Source: Neorhizobium sp. NCHU2750 (GTDB lineage: Bacteria; Pseudomonadota; Alphaproteobacteria; Rhizobiales; Rhizobiaceae). From it: a stretch of DNA of 64,000 nucleotides. Under the pieces are notes generated by a model, which worked only from the letters and a program-made list of their open reading frames with translations, was not told the origin of the DNA and did not search any database. Numbering within the stretch: position 1 is the stretch's first letter; every line of letters begins with the position of its first letter. Made by a program: the position numbers and the translations under genes. Of the stretch, positions 26,150-36,960 are shown piece after piece. The stretch spans positions 62,001 through 126,000 of the forward strand of contig NZ_CP030830.1 of assembly GCF_003597675.1 (NCBI RefSeq). Direction: 5' to 3'.

Positions 26150-27895
26150 GTGTCTATCTCTATTGAAATCACTCCCGTCGAAATCGAAACTTTGAAAGTC
26201 GCGACACCCCTGTCGACGCTGAATAAGGCGATCGCAGCGATGGGACGTGCCGAGAGTTTCGAAGATGTCGTGGAAACGCTGCGCGCCACCGCCCGTTCGC
26301 TGATCGGCTGCGATGGTATTGCCATCATCCGTCTTGACGGCGATCTCTGCCATTACATCGAGGAAGATGCGATCGGCCCGCTGTGGAAGGGCCATAAGTT
26401 TCCTGCTTCGGCCTGCATCAGCGGCTGGGCCATGATCCATCGGCAAACGGTCGTCGTTCCTGACGTGACAAAGGACGATCGAATTCCCTACGAGCTCTAT
26501 GCCGGCACCTTTGTCAAATCCGTCGCGATGGCACCAGTTCGTGTCGAAAATCCGATCGGCGCCATTGGGGCCTATTGGGCGCGACCGTATTCACCGGCCG
26601 ACTGGGAAGTCGATGTGCTGGAAACGCTCGCGGGAGCGGCTGCCATCGCAATCGAGAAGACCCAGGCAGTCCAAATCGTTGCCAACGCCGAGAAGGCGCC
26701 TGTCGTGGACGATGCCGCAAGCGCGGAAGACTTCTCCAAGGATATAGCACGCGTCGCCGGTATCGCCGCGGTCCCGACGATCCTCGATGTCGTTCTTCGC
26801 ATGACGGGAATGGGCTTTGCTGCCGTCGCTCGGGTGACCGACGATCGCTGGATCACCTGCCAATCGCTCGACCATGTCGGCTTTGGTCTGAAGCCCGGCG
26901 ACGAGCTGCCGGTCCAAAGCACGCTCTGCGACGAAATTCGCGGGCATCGCCAGCCGATCGTTTTCGATGATGCCGCTGAAGAACCTCTCTATCGCGACCA
27001 CCATACGCCGCGGATCTACGGTCTGCGCAGCTATATCTCAGTTCCGATCATCCTGGCCAATGGCCAGTTTTTCGGCACACTCTGCGCCATCGATCCCCAT
27101 CCGGCCAAGGTCAACAATCCGCAAGTCATCGGCACCTTCAAGCTGTTTGCTGAACTGATCGGCCATCACCTCTATGCGGACGACCGCCTCAAGGCGACGG
27201 AAGAGCTGCTCGAACGCGAGAAGGGTCTGTCGGAGCTGCGCGAGCAGTTCATCGCCGTTCTTGGCCATGACCTGCGCAATCCGATTGCCGCGGTCGACGC
27301 CGGCACCTCGCGCCTCCTGAAGGAAGGCTGGACCGCCCGCAGCCCTCTCGTCCTGAAACTGATGAAGGCCAGTATTTCGCGGATGATCGGCCTTGTCGAC
27401 AACGTGATGGACCTGGCTCGCGCGCGGATGGGTGGAGGCATTGTCCTCGATCTGGCAGACGACGACCTTGGCCTCACTCTACGGCATGTCGTTGAAGAAC
27501 TGCAGCTGTCTCATCCGGATCGGGAGATCGCCGTATCCCTCGATCTCCCGGCAGCACTTGCCATCGACCGGCTGCGGCTTGCCCAGTTGTTTTCCAATCT
27601 GGTGTCGAATGCCATCACCCATGGTGTCGAGACCGAGCCTGTCAGGATTGTGGCTGGCGTGAATGGTCAGATGCTGGAAGTGTCCGTTGCCAACGGCGGG
27701 CAGCCGATTTCGGAAGAAACGGTTGCTAAGCTATTCCAGCCGTTTAGACGCGGTGATCTGCGGCCGAGCATGCAGGGGCTCGGTCTTGGCTTGTTCATCG
27801 CCTCGGAGATCGCCACTGCTCATCGCGGGACGATCGAGGTGAAGTCAGACGAGATCGAGACGCGCTTCACCTTCCGCATGCCTTTGGTCGGTTGA
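26150..27895 (+). CDS. Tandem-GAF sensor histidine kinase
   Basis: 581 residues from GTG 26150, with AGGAG 6-10 bases upstream. Two GAF domains (about 25-175 and 195-345; the second has LRSYISVPIILANGQFFGTLCAID) are followed by a HisKA domain with phospho-acceptor His373 (FIAVLGHDLRNP) and an HATPase_c domain with N box LFSNLVSNAITHG, G1 region VANGGQPIS and G2 GLGLGLFIA. There is no transmembrane segment, so it is a cytoplasmic sensor. The ligand is unknown. No response regulator is adjacent. Confidence 0.92.
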   Translation: MSISIEITPVEIETLKVATPLSTLNKAIAAMGRAESFEDVVETLRATARSLIGCDGIAIIRLDGDLCHYIEEDAIGPLWKGHKFPASACISGWAMIHRQTVVVPDVTKDDRIPYELYAGTFVKSVAMAPVRVENPIGAIGAYWARPYSPADWEVDVLETLAGAAAIAIEKTQAVQIVANAEKAPVVDDAASAEDFSKDIARVAGIAAVPTILDVVLRMTGMGFAAVARVTDDRWITCQSLDHVGFGLKPGDELPVQSTLCDEIRGHRQPIVFDDAAEEPLYRDHHTPRIYGLRSYISVPIILANGQFFGTLCAIDPHPAKVNNPQVIGTFKLFAELIGHHLYADDRLKATEELLEREKGLSELREQFIAVLGHDLRNPIAAVDAGTSRLLKEGWTARSPLVLKLMKASISRMIGLVDNVMDLARARMGGGIVLDLADDDLGLTLRHVVEELQLSHPDREIAVSLDLPAALAIDRLRLAQLFSNLVSNAITHGVETEPVRIVAGVNGQMLEVSVANGGQPISEETVAKLFQPFRRGDLRPSMQGLGLGLFIASEIATAHRGTIEVKSDEIETRFTFRMPLVG

Positions 27896-28097
27896 GGCTT
27901 TAGATGAACGCGGTGCGGTTCAAGTCAGGTGAATTCGGTAGCTTGATGACTGACTTCTTGTGAACACATTGGTCGCGTAGAAGATGCCATCGGTATTGCT
28001 GATGAGCGCTGAATGAATTCGCCGCTCGCAATGCTTCGTCGCCACCTGGCTTTGACCACGGATGTACTGGCACTGGTAAAGAGGCGACGGTGAGGGA
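27896..28097. other. Intergenic region after the histidine kinase
   Basis: No gene seen between the kinase stop and the terminator-like structure at 28098; the 28128-28298 stretch upstream of the next small gene is also without recognisable signals. Confidence 0.4.
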
Positions 28098-28127
28098 GGT
28101 CGGTGCGATTTTGCCCCGGCCTTTTTT
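28098..28127 (+). terminator. Terminator-like hairpin
   Basis: GGTCGGTGC (28098-28106) pairs imperfectly with GCCCCGGCC (28113-28121) and is followed by six T. It is about 200 bases past the kinase stop. Confidence 0.45.
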
Positions 28128-28298
28128 GTCGTCGCCGCGTCCAATCATTTAGATGGTGCGTCGATAAGTGTATGATTTCGCTATGGTTCGAAACGGCGGG
28201 TCACCGGTTCGTATCGGTTCAAGATCTAAACTTAGCCAAGCCGCTTGAATTCCTTGACTTCCTCCCCACATCGCTTTGCGCTGTGAAGGAATACCGAA

Positions 28299-28547
28299 AT
28301 GCCATCATTCTTCGAAACAACATTTGGCCCGCCCGAACTGGAAATCATCGACGTCGCCTTGAAATCCTGGCGAAATCGGTACGGGCTGACCAAAGATGAC
28401 CCCGACGCATTAATTGCTGCCGAGATCTGCCTCAATCTATTCCGCGAAGGTCATAATACACTGCCCGAGTTGGTTCAGGCCATGGACGGTCACAGGGGAC
28501 TGGCTGATATCGCAATGGTTCACGACTTATCAGAGTTCGGCAACTGA
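28299..28547 (+). CDS. Hypothetical protein
   Basis: 82 residues, MPSFFETTFGPPELEIIDVA, then DDPDALIAAEICLNLFREGH. It is largely helical and acidic. AAGGAA precedes the ATG. Unknown function; plausible conserved rhizobial protein. Confidence 0.65.
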   Translation: MPSFFETTFGPPELEIIDVALKSWRNRYGLTKDDPDALIAAEICLNLFREGHNTLPELVQAMDGHRGLADIAMVHDLSEFGN

Positions 28548-28611
28548 CCAGGCGCTCATCATCCCATGGATTGTCTCCATGATCAATCTCACGACGATTT
28601 CTCTTCAGCTC

Positions 28612-28818
28612 TCACCTGGGTTGTTCGCCCGTGACTGACTTTAGGGCAGCGTTGAGAAGCTCGTCACGATCCTGCATACCTCTGTTGTAAAGTCTGGCAA
28701 CCGTTGCGGTCAGGCGACCTATTGCTGCGGGATCGCGCAAGATGCCTTGAGCGCGTGCGACCTCCTTGACGACGCTGGCACAAAAGCGCGCATCTTCTTT
28801 CGAAATTGGTGCTGTCAT
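28612..28818 (-). CDS. Hypothetical protein downstream of groEL
   Basis: 68 residues from ATG 28818: MTAPISKEDARFCASVVKEV, then LRDPAAIGRLTATVARLYNRG. A single helical domain of unknown function. GGGGA precedes the ATG. It lies 52 bases after the groEL stop, with a strong hairpin in between. Confidence 0.62.
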   Translation of the reverse strand: MTAPISKEDARFCASVVKEVARAQGILRDPAAIGRLTATVARLYNRGMQDRDELLNAALKSVTGEQPR

Positions 28819-28836
28819 ATCATCCCCGCCAGAATA

Positions 28837-28859
28837 GCCCGCCCCTCGGTGGGGCGGGC
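28837..28859 (-). terminator. Hairpin after groEL
   Basis: A perfect 9-bp stem GCCCGCCCC / GGGGCGGGC (28837-28845, 28851-28859). On the reverse strand TATTCTG follows, a poor T tract, so it may be a partial terminator or an mRNA stabiliser. Confidence 0.6.
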
Positions 28860-28870
28860 GTTGGAACTGG

Positions 28871-30511
<1,641 letters not shown>

Positions 30512-30553
30512 TCAATAGGCAGCTTTTTGACTGATAGGGTTGCCGGCTGATGC

Positions 30554-30868
30554 TCAGGCAGCGATCTTCTGCTCAGCTTGGGCTTCGATAATGCCCAGGA
30601 CGTCACTTTCCTTCATGATCAACAGGTCTTCGCCGTTGATCTTGATTTCGGTGCCTGACCATTTGCCAAACAGGATGCGATCGCCCGCCTTGACGTCGAG
30701 CGCCTGGATCTGGCCGGCTTCGTTGCGCGCACCAGGACCGACGGCGACGACCTCGCCCTCGGATGGCTTTTCCTTGGCGGTATCCGGAATGATGATGCCG
30801 CCTTTGGTCTTTTCCAGGGAATCGACCCGGCGGACGAGAATGCGATCGTGAAGTGGTCGGAACGACAT
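30554..30868 (-). CDS. groES: 10-kDa co-chaperonin GroES
   Basis: 104 residues starting [20 protein letters not shown]. The mobile loop ([17 protein letters not shown]) and roof region are normal. GGAGG precedes ATG 30868; the longer frame to 30901 is not used. Confidence 0.96.
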   Translation of the reverse strand: MSFRPLHDRILVRRVDSLEKTKGGIIIPDTAKEKPSEGEVVAVGPGARNEAGQIQALDVKAGDRILFGKWSGTEIKINGEDLLIMKESDVLGIIEAQAEQKIAA

Positions 30869-31014
30869 GTTTTCCTCCATTGGACAAAAAAGATGACGCA
30901 AAATCCCCTACCGGACCGGGTGACCAATCCGGACGGGTGCGAACCTCATTCGAGCGTTCGCGGGCAAAATTTATTTTTGAGATTTTTCGATTTCAAGAGG
31001 GTGAACTGAAAAAA

Positions 31015-31041
31015 TTAGCACTCGGCCGCATCGGCTGCTAA
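31015..31041 (-). promoter_or_regulatory. CIRCE operator of the groESL operon
   Basis: TTAGCACTC (31015-31023), nine bases, GGCTGCTAA (31033-31041). The left half is the exact CIRCE consensus; the right half differs from GAGTGCTAA at two positions. It lies about 147 bases before groES. HrcA repressor binding is expected. Confidence 0.85.
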
Positions 31042-31143
31042 CGCACTGCAATCGTTGAGTAAAATCGACAAGAATAATGGTTCTATCTTGAAGTCCCTCA
31101 TAATTTGGGTCACCTTAGCATTGTCACGAAACGGAGATGAAGC

Positions 31144-31414
31144 ATGCAATTCTCATCGGACATTGATCGACAGCTCAAGGGCTACGGCCACCACCGCACA
31201 CATCCTCTATCGCATCCCAGACTTTGAATTCGCTCTTCAGACCTATGTCTGGCAGGACTACGATCTCGCACCTGATTTCCCCGAGATGCGCAAGTTCCTG
31301 GATTTCTGGAAGACCTCTCTCGATGGGCCTTTGCATTCTGTTCGTTACAGCCACCAGCGCCTGATCGGGCCGAATGAATGGCGACGCGTCGATGGCGAAT
31401 TCAAGCTGCAGTGA
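31144..31414 (+). pseudogene. usg: usg family gene with a frameshift
   Basis: The start is ATG 31144 behind GGAGATGAAGC. The first 15 codons (MQFSSDIDRQLKGYG) match the usual Usg beginning; the rest of the protein (TTAHILYRIPDFEFALQTY to GPNEWRRVDGEFKLQ) is in a different frame. The change falls at about 31188-31190, where two bases seem to be missing relative to the expected GYGLTTA. Usg is a short protein of unknown role, named from tryptophan-operon neighbourhoods. Either the gene is broken or the sequence has an error here. Confidence 0.75.
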
Positions 31415-31508
31415 ACCTTGAATTCGATTTCTCGCTCTCCTAGCTGAGCGGCGGCCGAGGCTTGATGAGCTCGGTCGCTTTTCCACGTCTGTATGGAGTC
31501 GAGACCGC

Positions 31509-31799
31509 ATGGAACAGAATATCGAGATCATGAAAAACGCGAGCGTTTCCGAAAGGGAAGAAATCATTATCGATTTCGCCCGGTGGCTCGAGACAACGTC
31601 CCAGGATGCATTGGTCTATGGCGAGGGACGTTTCGCCTTGATGTCTGCAAACTTGGCTCAGGCGATCCGTGCCAACGCTGATGACCTTGCGCGCGACACG
31701 CCTGAAACGGCGGCGCGCCTGTTGCAGCAGGCATGCGCAATGATATCGCAGTTCAAGGCAACTTATCCCCATCGCGTCCTAAGCCGCTCGATCCACTGA
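31509..31799 (+). CDS. Hypothetical protein
   Basis: 96 residues, helical and charged: SEREEIIIDFARWLETTSQD, SANLAQAIRANADDLARDTP and ETAARLLQQACAMISQFKA. GGAG about 10 bases before the ATG. Unknown; lies just before the ROSE leader of hsp20 copy 2. Confidence 0.65.
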   Translation: MEQNIEIMKNASVSEREEIIIDFARWLETTSQDALVYGEGRFALMSANLAQAIRANADDLARDTPETAARLLQQACAMISQFKATYPHRVLSRSIH

Positions 31800-31862
31800 T
31801 ACCGTCGATTTTTTTCGCGACAGATCTTGAATCGAAAAATCGGCAAACCAAAATCGAATGTC

Positions 31863-31951
31863 GCCAGCCGCTCAACAATGGGCTGGCTTTGCCGGGAGCG
31901 CCGCTTTTGGCATTCCCGTACCCATGTTGCTTCAAGGAGGATATGGCTATG
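31863..31951 (+). promoter_or_regulatory. ROSE-type RNA thermometer leader of hsp20 copy 2
   Basis: Hairpin GCCAGCC (31863-31869) with GGCTGGC (31881-31887), a middle GC-rich structure, and the terminal TTGCT (31927-31931) facing GGAGG (31936-31940) before ATATGGCTATG. The last 25 bases are closely similar to the copy at 24043-24067. Confidence 0.85.
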
Positions 31952-32422
31952 GCAACATCTTACGACTACGCACCGCTCTACCGTTCGAGCGTCGGCTTCG
32001 ACCGGATCTTCAATCTTCTCGAAAACGCCCAGCGCGCCCGCTCGTCGAACGACTGGCCGCCCTATGATATCGTCAAAACGGATGATGACACCTACCGTAT
32101 CTCGATCGCGGTCGCGGGCTTCGCTCAGGATGATCTCGACATCACCTTCCAGTCCAATCTGCTGACAGTCACGGGCAAGAAGCAAGACTCTCCGTCGGAG
32201 GACTACCTGCATCGCGGTATCGCAGGTCGTCCGTTTGAGCACCGCTTCGAACTAGCTGATCACGTCCGAGTGAACGCGGCCGACTTGAACAACGGTCTGC
32301 TGACGATCGAGCTCGTTCGTGAAATCCCCGAGGCTCTGAAACCGAGGAAGATTTCGATCCAGAGCACGCCTGCATTGACGTCGGTCGCTCCAGCACAGAT
32401 CGAAGCCCAAAAAGCGGCGTGA
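31949..32422 (+). CDS. Small heat-shock protein Hsp20 (copy 2)
   Basis: 157 residues starting MATSYDYAPLYRSSVGFDR, with an alpha-crystallin domain ending LLTIELVREIPEALKPRKI. It shares the YRSS.GFDR N-terminus and overall sequence with copy 1. The start at 31949 rather than 31943 is chosen on ribosome-site spacing, exactly as in copy 1. Confidence 0.94.
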   Translation: MATSYDYAPLYRSSVGFDRIFNLLENAQRARSSNDWPPYDIVKTDDDTYRISIAVAGFAQDDLDITFQSNLLTVTGKKQDSPSEDYLHRGIAGRPFEHRFELADHVRVNAADLNNGLLTIELVREIPEALKPRKISIQSTPALTSVAPAQIEAQKAA

Positions 32423-32446
32423 TCCTGAAATTCGTTCATTGGGTCA

Positions 32447-32468
32447 GGGCGCCATTGCGATGGCGCCC
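32447..32468 (+). other. Hairpin between hsp20 copy 2 and DUF982 copy 4
   Basis: A perfect 9-bp stem GGGCGCCAT / ATGGCGCCC with a 4-base loop and no T tract. It may limit or stabilise the downstream message. Confidence 0.5.
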
Positions 32469-32499
32469 ATCAACATTGCGGGTAGGGAAGGAGAAAACG

Positions 32500-32799
32500 A
32501 TGAAACCCGATATGTTCAGAGAACCCGTCACCATTCTGGTTGGCCTCGGGTTCCCGGCGCAAGTTCGAGGGGTGACAGATGCTTACCGACACCTTGTTGA
32601 GTGGCCAGGCTCACTCAGGGACAGGGCTCACGCTGTCGCCTTGAACGCGTGCCAGGCAGCACTGCATGGCGAGATCGAATCGGAGACGGCGCGCGGCCTT
32701 TTCGTAGCGTTCGCAGAGAAGCACGAGCTTCTTACGACTGAGACGCCGGCGGTTGTGGCAGCTCGGTCGCGTAGCGACACAGATCCCCATGTGCAGTGA
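32500..32799 (+). CDS. DUF982 family protein (copy 4)
   Basis: 99 residues. EPVTILVGLGFPAQVRGVTD, AYRHLVEWPGSLRDRAHAVA, LNACQAALHGEIESETARGL is a textbook DUF982 arrangement with the WP motif. AAGGAG precedes ATG 32500. As with copy 3, it follows an hsp20 gene. Confidence 0.85.
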   Translation: MKPDMFREPVTILVGLGFPAQVRGVTDAYRHLVEWPGSLRDRAHAVALNACQAALHGEIESETARGLFVAFAEKHELLTTETPAVVAARSRSDTDPHVQ

Positions 32800-33141
32800 G
32801 GGGCTCACCAGGTCCCCACATGCAGGAGCATCTGCCCAGCGATTTTATAAAAAACTCCGCTCACAGTCAAAAAAGACGGGCTCTGCTAAAGGTTCCCGCT
32901 CAGCACTCTTTGCCGTCGAGTTGGACAGGTTTTGCGTTGGCTCGGCGGTATTTTGCTCATCCACCAGACCACTGTCCGCCCTCACAACTCGTCATTGACG
33001 GCATTGTAGGTTCGTTGGAGCCAATCGGGTTGTCACGGCTTTTGAAGAAGTAACGATGGCAACCTCGTCACGACGCGACGTGACACAGAGACGGTTTGAT
33101 TGAGGGCTGTCGAGCAGTGCTAAACTTGCTTGCGGGTCGTC
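32800..33141. other. Intergenic region
   Basis: No gene seen. A short inverted repeat, GTCACG-N6-CGTGAC at 33067-33084, could be an operator. Confidence 0.4.
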
Positions 33142-33363
33142 TTATTCAGCTGCTTGAAGACGGAATGCCGTTTTAGGCTGCTCGATCTCGCTGAGGATCT
33201 CGAAGTCGTCGATCATGAAATGCTGATACGATCCCGGCACCGCCAAGGTCCAGAATTCTCGACTTGTGCCAAATATCGTAGAAACCTTCACAACCGTAAG
33301 ACGCCCCTCGTTATGTTTTACGGAACGAGCCCAATAGAATGCGTTCGGAACCAGATTGCTCAT
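33142..33363 (-). CDS. Hypothetical protein
   Basis: 73 residues: MSNLVPNAFYWARSVKHNEG, then VVKVSTIFGTSREFWTLAVP and HFMIDDFEILSEIEQP. Beta-rich, no recognised family. AGGAG precedes the ATG at a good distance. Confidence 0.65.
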   Translation of the reverse strand: MSNLVPNAFYWARSVKHNEGRLTVVKVSTIFGTSREFWTLAVPGSYQHFMIDDFEILSEIEQPKTAFRLQAAE

Positions 33364-33569
33364 GTCGCTACTCCTGTCAGACAGGATCGTACGAGAGTAA
33401 GTCGGGAAGACACTACGAAAATGAGACGCTCAGGTAGCGCTGTCTCCAGGTTTCAGACACGAACGAAAAAAGTCTTAGAAAAGTGTCAAGTGGGCGAGGG
33501 CGATGGCGCTTGAATTCTTATCCCAGAAAAACCATTTGACCGGCGATTTCTGTACGAATGGAGGTATTC

Positions 33570-35462
33570 GTGACGACAGTAGAAGAGCTGCAGCCCGAGC
33601 AACACGTATTTGCGGCCGACGTCAGCCGGCTCCTGCACATGATGGTGCATTCTGTTTACTCGGACAAAGATGTTTTCCTCCGGGAATTGATCTCGAACGC
33701 CGCGGATGCCTGCGAAAAGCTGCGGTATGAGTCCATTTCCAAGCCGCAGCTCGCGTCCGATGGAACCCCGCCGGCGATTCTCGTAACGCTCAATGAGGCG
33801 GCGCAGACACTCGTTATTGAGGATAACGGCATCGGCATGAACCGCGAGGAGATGATCGACGCGCTTGGCACGATCGCGCGCTCCGGAACAAAGGCGTTCA
33901 TGGAGCGGCTTGAGGCGGCCAAGGCTGGCGAGAAGGCGGAGCTGATCGGCCAGTTCGGCGTCGGGTTCTATTCTTCGTTCATGGTCGCCGATCGGGTCGA
34001 TGTCATCTCCCGCCGCGCCGGCGAGGGCGAGGCCTGGAAATGGTCATCCGACGGTAAGGGAAGCTATGACATCGTCGGGACCGAAGACGGGCAAGCACCA
34101 GCACGCGGTACGCGTGTCGTGCTACATCTCATGGACGATGCGAAGAAATACGCCAGCAAATGGACGGTCGAGAAGATCATTCGTGATCAATCCGGCCACG
34201 TGCCTGTTCCTATACGTCTGGTAGAAAACGAGGGCGCGGAGCCGTCACAGGTGTCCGATGGTGCAGCGCTCTGGCTCAAGCAGAAGAGCGAGATATCTAA
34301 GCAGGACTACGACGATTTCTATCGTAGTGTCTCGGGCCAGTACGATGAGCCGCTGGCTAACGTGCATTTCCGCGCTGAGGGCCGCCACGAATATACTACG
34401 CTTGCCTTCATACCGGGCTCTCAACCATTCGATCTGATCGATCCAGACCGACGGGGTCGGATGAAGCTCTACGTGAAGCGCGTCTTCATAACCGATGAGG
34501 CCGAATTGCTGCCGCGCTACCTGCGCTTTGTCCGTGGCATCGTCGACACCTCGGACCTGCCGCTCAACATTTCCCGTGAGATGATCCAGGAAAGTCCCGT
34601 GCTTGCCGCTATCAAAAAGGGCGTAACGAGTCGGATCCTTTCGGCTCTGGAGAAAATGGCTGAAGGCGAAGCCGAGACGTTTTCCAAAGTATGGGATCTG
34701 TTCGGCCCTATTCTTAAGGAAGGTATTTACGACGACTTCGAGCGGCGCGCACAGTTGCTGAAGCTGGCGCGCTTTCGTAGTACCGTATCCGATGGGGCAA
34801 CTCGGAGCCTGGCCGACTATCTGGCCGGAATGAGGGAAGGGCAGTCGGCGATCTATTACATTAGCGGCTCCAGTCTGGACCAACTGAGATCGTCGCCGCA
34901 ACTCGAGGGTTTTCGAGCCAAAGGGATAGAGGTGCTTTTCCTGACTGATGGCGTGGACAATTTCTGGCCAACTAATGTTGCGGATTTCGAGGGCAAGCCA
35001 TTCAAATCGGTTACCCAGGGCCTTGCCGATCTGAACGCTGTTTCAAGGGCGGGCGGGGACGATGAGGCTGGCCGGCAAGCCTCTCCTAAAGTTACCGCGT
35101 TCATCGATTTCGCTCGAAGCGTCCTCGGCGAGGAAGTCGCTGACGTGCGTGTCTCCGATCGGTTGACCGAAAGTGCGGTATGCCTTGTCGCGTCGGAGCA
35201 TGGGCCCGATCGCCAACTCGAAAAGCTCCTCCAGGGGGCGGGGCGTTTGCAGACGGCAACGAAGCCGATCCTGGAGATCAATGCCCAGAGCGAGCGTGTT
35301 AGAAGTATCGCCTCGATCGACGACCCGGCCTTCCGGGAGGATGCGGCTTGGCTGCTGCTTGACGAAGCACGCATTCTTGACGGGGACAAACCAGCCAATC
35401 CGCGGGCTTTTGCCGACCGACAGGCCAGGCTGTTTGCGCTGGCCATTGGGCAAGGCAAGTGA
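33570..35462 (+). CDS. htpG: Chaperone HtpG (Hsp90)
   Basis: 630 residues from GTG 33570, which has GGAGGTATTC directly upstream; the ATG at 33558 overlaps that ribosome site and is not used. GHKL ATPase motifs: ELISNAADACEKLRY, IEDNGIGMNREEM and GQFGVGFYSSFMV. The middle domain (LPLNISREMIQESPVL) and a C-terminal dimer domain are present. It is a cytosolic ATP-dependent chaperone, fitting the heat-shock neighbourhood. Confidence 0.96.
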   Translation: MTTVEELQPEQHVFAADVSRLLHMMVHSVYSDKDVFLRELISNAADACEKLRYESISKPQLASDGTPPAILVTLNEAAQTLVIEDNGIGMNREEMIDALGTIARSGTKAFMERLEAAKAGEKAELIGQFGVGFYSSFMVADRVDVISRRAGEGEAWKWSSDGKGSYDIVGTEDGQAPARGTRVVLHLMDDAKKYASKWTVEKIIRDQSGHVPVPIRLVENEGAEPSQVSDGAALWLKQKSEISKQDYDDFYRSVSGQYDEPLANVHFRAEGRHEYTTLAFIPGSQPFDLIDPDRRGRMKLYVKRVFITDEAELLPRYLRFVRGIVDTSDLPLNISREMIQESPVLAAIKKGVTSRILSALEKMAEGEAETFSKVWDLFGPILKEGIYDDFERRAQLLKLARFRSTVSDGATRSLADYLAGMREGQSAIYYISGSSLDQLRSSPQLEGFRAKGIEVLFLTDGVDNFWPTNVADFEGKPFKSVTQGLADLNAVSRAGGDDEAGRQASPKVTAFIDFARSVLGEEVADVRVSDRLTESAVCLVASEHGPDRQLEKLLQGAGRLQTATKPILEINAQSERVRSIASIDDPAFREDAAWLLLDEARILDGDKPANPRAFADRQARLFALAIGQGK

Positions 35463-35767
35463 AAGGTCCTGGCGAGGTGGTCTTCGGCTGCCTAGCCACA
35501 AGCCTAGGCAGAGAAGGGTTCAGCGCGATCGGCGGTGTTTCGCGTTCTTCGGGAATGCACAGCGCTTCTCGGTTCACGATCTGAGGTCATCGCCAGCCGC
35601 ACTCAGTGCACAGACCGCCAAACTTCTGTTATTTAAAGGATCTTTGAATACTAGGTTCGTTTGAACTTTGCGGGTCGAAGGTTCGGCTCCCATCAAGAGC
35701 CCAAGTGCTAAAGCCACCGTAGGGTGATACACAAGGATAAGCTCGGTAATCACCGCGCATAACGCTG
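35463..35767. other. Intergenic region after htpG
   Basis: 305 bases with no gene. An 8-bp hairpin, CTGCCTAG / CTAGGCAG (35488-35511), lies 26 bases past the htpG stop and may end transcription, though there is no T run. Confidence 0.4.
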
Positions 35768-36790
35768 TCACGCGCTATCTCTCTCAACCAGCTCGCCACA
35801 AAATATCCGGTTAAAGTCACGATCATCTTTTTCGCCGAGTACATGAACGAGATACTGCGTCATCTCGGTGAGGGGTTGACGGTAGGTGGTAAGTCGATAA
35901 TTGGCGCTCGCTGCCTCGGGTACGTCATCGAAGCCGATAACCGCGATATCTTCGGGGATGCGCAGCTTGAGGCTGTGGCGAATGGCATCGATTGCACCTA
36001 TGGCAAGCGCATCGTTTTCGCAGACAAGAATGTCAGGCATTTCCGGTTCCAGGCGCCCGGAAAGCGTCTGCTCGACAATTGCCGCGCCGAGCGCAGGATC
36101 ATAAGCCGTCACGGCGACCGTTTCCGGCTCGCTGTCGAAATGCTGGCGCCAATAGTCGACAAATGTCTCTTGGCGCAACAGATGCGCCGAGGCCGTGCGC
36201 GGGCCGGCCAGGAACAACGGTCGCCGGTAACCGCGCTCATGCACGTAGTTCGCGATCTCCGTCATGGCGCTCACATCGTCAACCGCAATCGAAATCGTGT
36301 TGGGATTGCGTGAGGTGCGGGCGAAAATAATCAGCTTACGGAAACGACGTGCATGAAGGGCGGCATCGAGGACGTCGTCATCGAACTGGATGCCGATCAG
36401 GATGACGGCATCGACGCGGCGCTGGCTGGCATTTGCCAGCGCATTCCCCGTGTCGTCGCGGTCGATCGTGTTGACGAGAAGGATATCCCAGCCTGCGCGC
36501 CTCAGAATTCGCGTCAACCGCTCCATCATCACCAGCTTGTGCGGATTGGCGAAATCATCGATTAGCAATGCAACGAGGTTTGTCCTGTCCGAGGCGAGGC
36601 TGGCCGCCCGCAGATCCGGTACATAGCCCAAGCGTTCTGCGGCGATGCGAACCTTTTCGAGACTTTTGGGCGAGATCGAGGCCTCCTTGCGGAACGCGCG
36701 ATTCACCGTCCAACGCGATACGCCCGCCTCCGCGGCTACATCGTCCGCCGTTATATGCCCCGAGAAGGAAGGTCTCTTTTCATTCGGCAT
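35768..36790 (-). CDS. LacI-family regulator of the inositol operon
   Basis: 340 residues. The N-terminal HTH (ITADDVAAEAGVSRWTVNRA) and hinge (KVRIAAERLGYVPDLRAASL) are followed by a periplasmic-binding-like effector domain ending in the usual IGFDDVPEAASANYRLTTYRQ-type block. It is divergent from the iol genes, with two palindromes in between, so it most likely represses them until an inositol-derived inducer appears. Confidence 0.88.
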   Translation of the reverse strand: MPNEKRPSFSGHITADDVAAEAGVSRWTVNRAFRKEASISPKSLEKVRIAAERLGYVPDLRAASLASDRTNLVALLIDDFANPHKLVMMERLTRILRRAGWDILLVNTIDRDDTGNALANASQRRVDAVILIGIQFDDDVLDAALHARRFRKLIIFARTSRNPNTISIAVDDVSAMTEIANYVHERGYRRPLFLAGPRTASAHLLRQETFVDYWRQHFDSEPETVAVTAYDPALGAAIVEQTLSGRLEPEMPDILVCENDALAIGAIDAIRHSLKLRIPEDIAVIGFDDVPEAASANYRLTTYRQPLTEMTQYLVHVLGEKDDRDFNRIFCGELVERDSA

Positions 36791-36843
36791 TCAAATCCCC
36801 CAAACCTTCCCTGGATCGGTCGGTCTGCAATTTCATAGCGCAT

Positions 36844-36860
36844 TTTCAAGGCGTTTGAAA
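36844..36860. promoter_or_regulatory. Palindrome TTTCAA-N5-TTGAAA
   Basis: A 6-bp perfect inverted repeat in the iol divergent region, next to the two larger palindromes. It may be a second regulator's site or part of a promoter. Confidence 0.4.
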
Positions 36861-36867
36861 TTTATTC

Positions 36868-36885
36868 TGCTCACGGGAGCAAAAC
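36868..36885. promoter_or_regulatory. Operator 1 of the iol divergent promoter
   Basis: TGCTCACGGGAGCAAAAC; the core TGCTC-N4-GAGCA is an inverted repeat of LacI-operator size. It is repeated identically 23 bases downstream. Confidence 0.7.
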
Positions 36886-36890
36886 ACCCT

Positions 36891-36908
36891 TGCTCACGGG
36901 AGCAAAAC
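36891..36908. promoter_or_regulatory. Operator 2 of the iol divergent promoter
   Basis: An exact 18-base copy of operator 1, starting 23 bases after it (about two helix turns), 53 bases before the iolG start. Confidence 0.7.
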
Positions 36909-36960
36909 TTGCAATCCTTCGCTCGTGGGCAGTCGGGAGCTGCCTGATGGGAGGAAGAAA

